Assembly (NCBI RefSeq): GCF_001279585.1 | Contig: NZ_LGEC01000065.1 | Location: 264,045 to 328,044, forward strand | Reading direction: 5' to 3' | DNA: 64,000 nt | Source: Nocardiopsis sp. NRRL B-16309 | GTDB lineage: Bacteria > Actinomycetota > Actinomycetes > Streptosporangiales > Streptosporangiaceae | In this document: one piece after another, positions 58,561 through 64,000 of the stretch | Layout: the number at the start of each line of letters is the position of its first letter | Numbering within the stretch: position 1 is the stretch's first letter | Notes under the pieces: model-generated | What the model was told of the DNA's origin: nothing | The model's input: only the letters and a program-made list of their open reading frames with translations | The model's database searches: none | Translations under genes and position numbers: made by a program

Positions 58561-59088
58561 CTAGGGAGCGACGGTTCCCGGGGGCGCGGAGTCCCGTTCG
58601 AGGAGGGCACGGACGGTGAGGGGGCCGCCCGCCGTTCCGGACCAGTCCCAGTAGGCGGCGAGGGCATCGAGCATGCGGAGCCCGTACCCGCCGACCATGA
58701 GGGGTTCGTGGCGGTCCTCGATGCGGGGCACCGGGATCGTCGGGCCGGGCCGGGGGCCGTTGTCGGTGACGGTCAGGACGTAGGCGAAGGGACGGCGTTC
58801 GACCACGACCGTCGTGGTGCCGCCGGGGTCACCGGAACGCGTGTGGCGCTGGGCGTTGGTGACGAGTTCGCTGACGGCGGTGATCAGGGCGAAGGACGCG
58901 CTGTCGGTGTCCCGGGCGATGCGGTCGGCCCACCGGCGGGCGAGGCCGACGTGGTGCGGGTCCGGGCCGAGCACGATGCCGTGCTTGCCGGGCGAGGGGA
59001 GGTTCAGCCGCCAGGGCGGCGGGATCGCCGATCGACGGGGAGCGGGAATCCCTTCCGGAGCGGAACCGGGAAAGGTACGTTCGTTCAT
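58561..59088 (-). CDS. HATPase_c_2 ATP-binding protein (anti-sigma/RsbW-like)
   Basis: A 175-residue protein with a GHKL-type ATPase domain: N box ITAVSELVTNAQRHTRS, G1 VTDNGPRPG and G2 GGYGLRMLDAL. This class acts as anti-sigma-factor kinases or regulators. It is divergent from the XRE-DUF5753 gene, an arrangement repeated dozens of times in streptomycete and nocardioform genomes as part of ATP-binding/XRE/DUF397 sets. Confidence 0.85.
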   Translation of the reverse strand: MNERTFPGSAPEGIPAPRRSAIPPPWRLNLPSPGKHGIVLGPDPHHVGLARRWADRIARDTDSASFALITAVSELVTNAQRHTRSGDPGGTTTVVVERRPFAYVLTVTDNGPRPGPTIPVPRIEDRHEPLMVGGYGLRMLDALAAYWDWSGTAGGPLTVRALLERDSAPPGTVAP

Positions 59089-59250
59089 GTTCGTGCCTGG
59101 TGTACTCGAAGTGACGGGTGCGAGCCACGGTCCGGGGCTGCGGTTTCAGCCGCCGGGCCTCTTGCTCTGACGACCACCGTGTCACCGGAATGCGCTCACG
59201 TTCCACTGATCGGCTTGGACAGCGGAATTACTCCGTAGCCACTGTTGGCG

Positions 59251-59279
59251 ACCGATACGAACCTGATAGGTATCGGTAC
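59251..59279 (+). promoter_or_regulatory. promoter and operator of the XRE-DUF5753 gene
   Basis: -35 TTGGCG (59245-59250), -10 TAGGTA (59267-59272), then seven bases to ATG 59280, so a leaderless start. The inverted repeat ACCGATAC (59251-59258) and GTATCGGT (59270-59277), with an 11-base spacer, covers the -10 exactly, a probable autoregulatory operator. Confidence 0.7.
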
Positions 59280-60092
59280 ATGGTGGATGTCGTGGACCCG
59301 GTGGCTCGAAAATTCGGCGCGGAAGTGCGCAGGCTGCGTGAACACGCGGGCCTTTCGCAGACGAAGCTCGCGAGACTGCTACCGGCATCACAGGCGTCGG
59401 TGAGTGATCTCGAACTGGGAAAGACTCGCGCCAAAAAGGACACCGCAGAACGAATCGACGCCGTCCTTAACAGTGACGGGCGTGTGGTCGCGGCGTGGGA
59501 GGCCCAATACGAGGTCTACGAGCCGCCGGACTGGTACCGCAAGCTGCCGATCGTCGAGCCTCAGGCCACGCAGATCCAGCAGTACCAGCCGCTGCTCATC
59601 TCCGGCCTTCTTCAGACGCGCGACTACATGCACGCTTCGATCCGTGCGAGCAACCGAACGGTTCCGCAGTCGGTCATCGACGTGAAGGTCAATGAGCGAA
59701 CCGAGCGCCAAGCCAGGTTACGAGGTGACGAACCTCCCTTCCTCTCCGTCGTCCTTGACGAGACTGCGCTCTACCGGCGACTCGGTAGCGCTGCCATCAT
59801 GGGGGCGCAACTTGAGTACCTATGCGAGGTTTCGACGTGGAGCCGAGTGGAGGTTCTGATCATCCCCGCCAACACCTGGGATCATCCAGGGTTGGACAAC
59901 GGATTCACGCTGCTGAGAGTGCCGGACGCAGGGATGCTCCTCTACACGGAGGCACGAGCAGCCGGGGGCGTCATCGTAGACACCGATGTCGTCAACGAGC
60001 ACATCTCGCTGATGGGGGACCTTCGAGGCTTCGCCCTCCCCCCGGATCAGTCACGGGGACTGATCAAGAAAGCACAAGGAGAAGTCGAATGA
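59280..60092 (+). CDS. XRE-family regulator with DUF5753 domain
   Basis: A 270-residue protein. An N-terminal helix-turn-helix (about 10-65: KFGAEVRRLREHAGLSQTKL, QASVSDLELGKTRAKKDT) is followed by the DUF5753 domain (about 95-265: QYQPLLISGLLQTRDYMHAS, VVLDETALYRRLG, GLDNGFTLLRVPDAGML). It is a WhiJ-type regulator, normally paired with the small DUF397 protein encoded directly after it (ATGA overlap). Start chosen from the promoter structure. Confidence 0.9.
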   Translation: MVDVVDPVARKFGAEVRRLREHAGLSQTKLARLLPASQASVSDLELGKTRAKKDTAERIDAVLNSDGRVVAAWEAQYEVYEPPDWYRKLPIVEPQATQIQQYQPLLISGLLQTRDYMHASIRASNRTVPQSVIDVKVNERTERQARLRGDEPPFLSVVLDETALYRRLGSAAIMGAQLEYLCEVSTWSRVEVLIIPANTWDHPGLDNGFTLLRVPDAGMLLYTEARAAGGVIVDTDVVNEHISLMGDLRGFALPPDQSRGLIKKAQGEVE

Positions 60093-60334
60093 TCACCGTA
60101 GGAACGTGGCAGAAGAGCAGCTACAGCAAGGGCGAGACCAACTGCGTCGAGGCCCTGGTGACCACGCCCTCATGGCACAAGTCCAGCTACAGCAAAGCTG
60201 AGACCAACTGCGTGGAGGTCGCCGAGGGTGTCGCCACGGCGGTGCGGGACACCCAGAACCGCGAGCTCGGGCACCTGGCGTTCGGTGCCGCCGAGTGGAC
60301 CGCGCTCGTGGACTCCCTCAAACAGCACCCCTAG
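60089..60334 (+). CDS. DUF397 protein with a duplicated N-terminal motif
   Basis: An 81-residue member of the DUF397 family, the small partner of XRE-DUF5753 regulators. The family normally has one copy of the N-terminal motif W-x-KSSYS-x-x-x-x-NCVE. Here it occurs twice in tandem (WQKSSYSKGETNCVE and WHKSSYSKAETNCVE, 23 residues apart), followed by the usual VRDTQNRELGHLAFGAAEWT end. ATGA overlap with the upstream gene. Confidence 0.9.
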   Translation: MITVGTWQKSSYSKGETNCVEALVTTPSWHKSSYSKAETNCVEVAEGVATAVRDTQNRELGHLAFGAAEWTALVDSLKQHP

Positions 60335-60675
60335 AAGCCCCCACGAACCACCTGTGGCCGCGAGCGACTCCGCTCGCGGCCACACCCATTTTCGTACACC
60401 GGGCGACCAGAACGCAGCTCCAAACCCGCTTAATTCGGACCAATCATCACCATTGCCATTTACCCGAATCCAGCACCAAGACATCCCCTGATCAGGGAAA
60501 ACACAGCGACTCGAACACTCCAGAAAAACTACCAACCGGTAGCGCGCACTTTCGCTTCGAACATGCCCTAATCTTCATGGCAAACACAACAGAACAAGCG
60601 GAGGCCCCGCGACGCTAGCTTGCGCCCGAGGCCGTGGCCAGCAATTTCACACCTTTAACGCAAAGGATTGCCGAC
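60335..60675. other. AT-richer intergenic region with palindromes
   Basis: After the terminator at 60353-60384, the rest (60400-60640) is notably less GC-rich. It holds a 12-bp palindrome CCCTGATCAGGG at 60486-60497 and the inverted repeat CTACC-AACC-GGTAG at 60529-60542, either of which could be an operator for the next operon. No coding frame looks real. Confidence 0.45.
60353..60384 (+). terminator. terminator after the DUF397 gene
   Basis: Perfect 14-bp arms TGTGGCCGCGAGCG and CGCTCGCGGCCACA with loop ACTC, followed by CCCATTTTCG. A textbook intrinsic terminator. Confidence 0.85.
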
Positions 60676-61164
60676 ATGGCTCAGTTTAGCCCTGCCGTCC
60701 TCAGCTATGCCATCGCCCTCCTCCGGGCCCTCCTCACTCCCGCGCGCGGGCGCCACTCCGTCGCCGCCCGCCGACGCCGCTCCACCAGGGTCCGCCGCTA
60801 CGCACCCGTTCCCGCGCAGGCCAGCGCCCCACCGGCACCTCGCCCCTCTCCCCGCCTGGCCCCTCCTCGCGAACGCATCCCGGCCGAAGACGTCGCCCTC
60901 GTGCGCGGCTACTACCGGGCCTTCGAGAACGAACGCGACCTCGCCCGTGTCCAGGCCCAGGCCCGTGCACGCCTCGACCGCTGGGCCTCCACGCCCTCGC
61001 GCTCGTCGTCGCTTCCGGTCGCGTCTCCGACGCCTTCCGGGGACCTCCTCGCGCCCGTGCCCGTAGCCGTGCCCCGTCCCCGGGCCTCGGCCGACGACCT
61101 CTCCGAACTCCGCCGAGTCACCCGTGTCTGGATCGAGCAGCAGCGCACGGCGGTGGCCGTATGA
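60676..61164 (+). CDS. hypothetical protein encoded with an ATP-binding protein
   Basis: A 162-residue protein of unknown function, from ATG 60676 (AAGGA eight bases upstream). A hydrophobic helix at the N terminus (SPAVLSYAIALLRALLTP) may reach the membrane. A Pro/Ala/Arg-rich stretch (VRRYAPVPAQASAPPAPRPS) follows, and then a helical end (DVALVRGYYRAFENERDLAR, DDLSELRRVTRVWIEQQRTA). Its stop overlaps the HATPase start by ATGA, so the two are coupled. Arrangement resembles other small proteins paired with HATPases in actinobacteria. Confidence 0.65.
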   Translation: MAQFSPAVLSYAIALLRALLTPARGRHSVAARRRRSTRVRRYAPVPAQASAPPAPRPSPRLAPPRERIPAEDVALVRGYYRAFENERDLARVQAQARARLDRWASTPSRSSSLPVASPTPSGDLLAPVPVAVPRPRASADDLSELRRVTRVWIEQQRTAVAV

Positions 61165-61661
61165 CGTACGCACCCACCGAGGAGGCACGCCCGGTCGTCT
61201 TCTGGGAACACCGCACCTACCCCGGCCACCTGTCCGAACTCAGGCGGGTCCGCGCCGACCTCGCCACCGACCTGGCGGGATTCGACGCCGACCTGGTCGA
61301 CACCCTCCAACTCGTCACCAGCGAACTGCTGGCCAACTGCGTCAAGTACACCGACTCCGGTAGCGAAGGAGGCGAGGTCATCCGGGCCCTGTCCATGCCC
61401 GACCCGTGCACGGTGCGCGTCTCGCTCAGCGACTTCGGCGGTGGAGGAACCACCCCGCTCATCCCGGCCCGCCGATCGGCCGACGAATGGAACTGGGCCG
61501 AGGGCCAGCGGGGGTTGCTTCTGGTCGAGAACCTGTCCACAGCCTGGGGACACTTCCGCCTCGCACCCTGGGCCGACGTCGGCACCCACGTCTGGGCCAC
61601 CTTCGCGGTCGCCCCCGACCGAACACCGTCCGGCCTGCGCCCCTACGTCTTCACCCGCTGA
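61161..61661 (+). CDS. HATPase_c_2 ATP-binding protein (anti-sigma-like)
   Basis: A 166-residue GHKL ATPase: N box LVTSELLANCVKYTDSG, G1 LSDFGGGG and G2 GQRGLLLVENLSTAWG. It is probably a regulatory ATPase of the RsbW type. ATG overlap with the upstream hypothetical gene, and about 35 bases before the next gene. It is similar in type to the HATPase at 58561-59088 but not a close copy. Confidence 0.85.
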   Translation: MTYAPTEEARPVVFWEHRTYPGHLSELRRVRADLATDLAGFDADLVDTLQLVTSELLANCVKYTDSGSEGGEVIRALSMPDPCTVRVSLSDFGGGGTTPLIPARRSADEWNWAEGQRGLLLVENLSTAWGHFRLAPWADVGTHVWATFAVAPDRTPSGLRPYVFTR

Positions 61662-61696
61662 CCGATCAGCATCCGCCCTCGACAGACTGGACCCCT

Positions 61697-62560
61697 TTGC
61701 CCACCCGCGACCACGAGATCCCGCTGCGGATCATCCAGAACCAACCCGCCATGGTGCCCATCCTGCTCAAAGAGGCTCTGGGCATCGACGTCCCCTGGCA
61801 TACCGAGGCCGTCAACACGAGCCCAGTAATGACCAACTGCGACCCAAAGGAACTCAACAGCGACGGCGCGGTCCTGCTGCGTGACGACGGCAGGAACGTT
61901 CTGGCGATCGTGGTCGAACGCCAGAACGGCCGCGACTACGACAAGCGCTACAGCTGGCCCGCCTACCTCACCACACTGCGGCTAAGGCTCGAATGCCCCG
62001 CAATACTCATGGTCCTGTGCCCGGACGAGGCCATCGCCCGCTGGTGCGCCACCCCGATTTCCATCGGACACCCGGGATTCGACCTGACACCTCTCACGAT
62101 CGGCCCGTCCGAGATGCCGGTGATCGTGATCCCGGCCCGGGCGCGAGCGGCCCCCGAGGTCTCGGTCTTCTCGACCCGTGTCCATGGAAACACCGAGCCG
62201 CGCACGTTGAAGGCGTTCGTGGAAGCGCTGGACGCCACCTCCGAGCAGCACCGCCTGTTTTACTATGACTACGTCCTGGCCGGTCTCAACGAGGCCGCCC
62301 GGAAGGAGCTGGAGGGCTTGATGTCCGTGGAAACCTACGAATGGCAGAGTGACTTCGCCAAGAAGTATGTCGGGATGGGCCGCGAAGAGGGCCGCGCGGC
62401 TGAGGCGGCCCGGAACGTGATCGCGGTGCTCCAGGCACGCGGGTTCGCTGTCTCCGACGAAGAGCGGTCCAGGATCACCAGCTGCACCGACTTGGCGACC
62501 CTGGAGAAGTGGGTGCCAAAGGCCGTCACCGTCGAGCGGCCCGCAGACCTCTTCGACTGA
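61697..62560 (+). CDS. conserved actinobacterial protein with PD-(D/E)XK-nuclease-like core
   Basis: About 287 residues from TTG 61697, the start that gives the family N terminus PTRDHEIPLRIIQNQPAMVP. A core with NSDGAVLLRDDGRNVLAIVV followed by ERQNGRDYDKRYSWPAYLTT resembles the PD-(D/E)XK-type motif of Rpn-like recombination-promoting nucleases. Later blocks are CPDEAIARWCATPISIGHPG and TYEWQSDFAKKYVGMGREEG. This family is common in actinobacterial genomes in many copies and its function is unknown. A weak start codon and no clear ribosome site leave the N terminus uncertain. Confidence 0.7.
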   Translation: MPTRDHEIPLRIIQNQPAMVPILLKEALGIDVPWHTEAVNTSPVMTNCDPKELNSDGAVLLRDDGRNVLAIVVERQNGRDYDKRYSWPAYLTTLRLRLECPAILMVLCPDEAIARWCATPISIGHPGFDLTPLTIGPSEMPVIVIPARARAAPEVSVFSTRVHGNTEPRTLKAFVEALDATSEQHRLFYYDYVLAGLNEAARKELEGLMSVETYEWQSDFAKKYVGMGREEGRAAEAARNVIAVLQARGFAVSDEERSRITSCTDLATLEKWVPKAVTVERPADLFD

Positions 62561-62577
62561 ACATTCGACCCGCGCCG

Positions 62578-62606
62578 ACCGGTCCCGGGCGCTTCCCCGG
62601 GCCGGT
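62578..62606. terminator. bidirectional terminator between convergent genes
   Basis: ACCGGTCCCGGG and CCCGGGCCGGT pair with one bulge across a 6-base loop, between the stops of the nuclease-like gene (plus) and the reductase-like gene (minus). Confidence 0.65.
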
Positions 62607-62615
62607 TCGGTCGGA

Positions 62616-63254
62616 TCAGGGCAGGATCTTGACCGCGCTGGACCACCCCAGGCCGAGCCGGTCCTGCATGGTCATCACCAGGAACTGGAACGCCTCCAGC
62701 TCCCGTGCCCGACGCAGCGCGCCGGCGTCCAGGGGCCGAAGACCGCCGTCGCGTACGAGTTCGGCAACCGTGTCCTTCGCGCCGTCGTCGTCGGAGGCGA
62801 GGAACACGTCGAGTGGTCGGCCGTCCACCTCACCGGCCACGAGTGTGCTCGCGAAGGTCGTGTTGAACGCCTTGACCAGGCGAGCCCCAGGGTTCTCGGC
62901 GGCGATCTCCTCGGCCGCGGAGACCCCGGGCGGCACGACGAGGGAGTCGAAGGTCGTGAAGTCCACGGGGTTGGAGATGTCCACCACCACCGGATGCGTC
63001 TGCGGAAGCTGTTGGATCACCTCGCGCCCGGCCGGGTAGGGCACGGCCATAACGACCACGGCCGCACCCGTGGCGCCCTCATCGAGCGACGAGCCCCCTG
63101 ACACCGTGCCTCCGGTGTCGTCCGAGAGCTCCATGGCCAGGTTCTCGGCCTTGGCCGCCGTCCTGTCGACCAGGCGCACCTGGTGTCCCCCTGCCAGTGC
63201 CCGGGTCGCGATGCCACGAGCCATGTTCCCGGCGCCAACGATCGTGACGATCAT
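62616..63254 (-). CDS. F420-dependent NADP reductase-like (NAD(P)-binding) protein
   Basis: A 212-residue dinucleotide-binding protein of the NADPH-dependent F420 reductase family: Rossmann start MIVTIVGAGNMARGIATRAL, VVVMAVPYPAGREVI, VVVDISNPVDFTTFDSL, the late KAFNTTFASTLVAGEVDGRP and RPLDAGALRRARELEAFQFL. It could reduce F420 with NADPH or be a related oxidoreductase. ATG at 63254 preceded by GAGGGGGG. Its upstream DNA runs into the repeat array. Confidence 0.85.
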   Translation of the reverse strand: MIVTIVGAGNMARGIATRALAGGHQVRLVDRTAAKAENLAMELSDDTGGTVSGGSSLDEGATGAAVVVMAVPYPAGREVIQQLPQTHPVVVDISNPVDFTTFDSLVVPPGVSAAEEIAAENPGARLVKAFNTTFASTLVAGEVDGRPLDVFLASDDDGAKDTVAELVRDGGLRPLDAGALRRARELEAFQFLVMTMQDRLGLGWSSAVKILP

Positions 63255-63536
63255 CGTCCCCCCTCGGGTTCGCTGTGCTGCCTGCCCGCCTCCAGCTTCC
63301 AGCCGGGGAGGCCGTGCGAGCGGATCTGACGCGCGGGACGCCCGGACCTTGGCCCACGGATGACCGAGCGCAGGCGTGCGCCGGGCCCGCGATCGACCGG
63401 CGCTCGATACTCGATCTCGCGACACACAAAAATCTCCAGTGGCGAGAGTAGACATCCGTCGGGGGTACTGCTAGATTTCCTGTCGTAGCCACAGAGATCA
63501 ACCGCAGGGCCACCGGATACGCCGGTGGAGAGCAGG
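63255..63536. other. upstream region of the reductase-like gene
   Basis: About 280 bases without a gene before the repeat array proper. Its right end (63510-63530, CACCGGATACGCCGGTGG) already contains a degenerate copy of the repeat's ACCGG...CCGG frame. Confidence 0.4.
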
Positions 63537-64000
63537 ACCGGTTTCCCGCCAGCACGGGGGACGCCGGAGCAGGAAAGAAGGACGCGGTAAGGCTCGACCG
63601 GCGTGCATCGCAGTACGACGTCGGGAGCCGGTAGCACCGCAAAGCAGGACCGGTTTTCCGCTCACACAGGGAAGACCGCAGCAGGACCGGCATCCCGCCA
63701 ACACGGGGGATACCGCAGCAGTAGAGAAGGACCGGCATCTCGCTCTCACAGGAGACGCCGGAGCAGTAAGTAGGACCGGTTTCCCGCCAGGTCGGGGGAT
63801 ACCGGAGCAGCAAAGAAGGATGCGGTAGGGCTCGACCGGCGTGCATGGCAGTACGACGTCGGGAGCCGGTAGCACCGCAAGCAGGACCGATATCCCGCCA
63901 GCACGGGGGACATCGGAGCAGGAAGGAAGGACCGGCATCTCGCTCTCACAGGAGACGCCGGAGCAGTATGCAGGACCGGTTTTCCGCTCACACAGGGAAG
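63537..64000. repeat. array of 44-45-bp palindromic repeats (continues off the window)
   Basis: Units starting ACCG occur at 63537, 63649, 63686, 63731, 63775, 63886, 63931 and 63975. Successive spacings are mostly 44-45 bases. Each has an imperfect hairpin ACCGG..TCCCG..CGGGGGA..CCGG and ends GAGCAG or GCAGCAG. Two longer blocks (63582-63640 and 63821-63880), nearly identical to each other, interrupt the units, giving a higher-order period of about 238 bases (63537 to 63775). The stems vary with compensating changes. The array runs past 64000; its full length is unknown. Confidence 0.85.

Noticed and set aside
63251..63991. Long minus-strand reading frames through the array (PVLLRCSGVPRAGG-type repeat peptides)
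   Set aside because: The repeats keep several frames open at once because the unit length (44-45) is not constantly a multiple of three. Codon use is not coding-like, and there is no ribosome site.
63537..64000. CRISPR array
   Set aside because: Units recur every 44-45 bases, but the sequence between hairpins (GTAGAGAAGG, GGAAGGAAGG and similar) is also repeated rather than unique, and no cas gene is near. There are no spacers in the CRISPR sense.

Overview
The window reads as chromosome from a high-GC, mycothiol-using actinobacterium. The markers are mshD, bldC, the GlnR-type regulator, a rex-hemA-hemC-hemD-hemB heme cluster, DUF3073, the bS22-like ribosomal peptide, LPxTG/LATTG surface proteins and XRE-DUF5753/DUF397 pairs. 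Gene content and order point to Streptosporangiales/Nocardiopsaceae, most likely Nocardiopsis; that genus call is inference from memory, not from a search. I see no rRNA, tRNA, CRISPR array, insertion sequence or prophage. Many genes have a TAnnnT -10 box ending six or seven bases before the ATG/GTG, so leaderless transcription looks common.

Layout. 1-4 kb: minus-strand sulfur genes (DUF4395, sseA rhodanese, DUF1416) behind a small Cys-rich leader peptide, plus a thioredoxin-like protein and an LmeA-like lipid-binding protein. 4.4-12.3 kb: a 7-TM/monooxygenase-domain fusion, a HAD phosphatase, a 77-bp tandem repeat, an epimerase, bS22, a phosphoglycerate-mutase-like protein, hemL, a PAP2 phosphatase and rraA. 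12.4-16.2 kb: unknown membrane proteins, a NarL-type two-component pair whose kinase has lost its catalytic core, and a stand-alone primase-polymerase domain. 16.3-22.6 kb: heme genes in the order rex, hemA, hemC, cobA/hemD fusion, hemB, with a Rex operator upstream. 22.8-30.2 kb: glutaredoxin-like and MoaD-like proteins, glnR, a Ser/Pro/Thr-rich surface protein, mshD, and pstCAB behind a PHO box but without pstS.

30.4-39.2 kb: a nucleoside hydrolase whose 3' end is duplicated around an inserted toxin-antitoxin module, a DUF47 phosphate-transport accessory protein, a sterol-carrier-like protein, purF, purM, DUF3073 and bldC. 39.4-48.2 kb: two sortase-type surface proteins, an amidase, two DivIVA-domain proteins, an M48-like protein lacking its catalytic Glu, a LexA-boxed DUF6504 gene, a Nudix hydrolase and a GNAT acetyltransferase. 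48.3-56.6 kb: a carbohydrate locus (ROK regulator, GH3 glycosidase, binding protein and two permeases) with two candidate operators in the divergent promoter region. 56.6-63.3 kb: a RelE/Phd toxin-antitoxin pair, an acyltransferase, two HATPase proteins, an XRE/DUF397 pair and an F420-reductase-like protein. The right edge (about 63.5 kb onward) is a dense array of 44-45-bp palindromic repeats whose stems covary; it runs off the window and is the least explained feature here.

The genes fall into working groups: sulfur transfer under probable cysteine attenuation, tetrapyrrole synthesis under redox (NADH/NAD) control, phosphate uptake under PhoP control, purine synthesis, surface/division proteins, and sugar uptake with hydrolysis.
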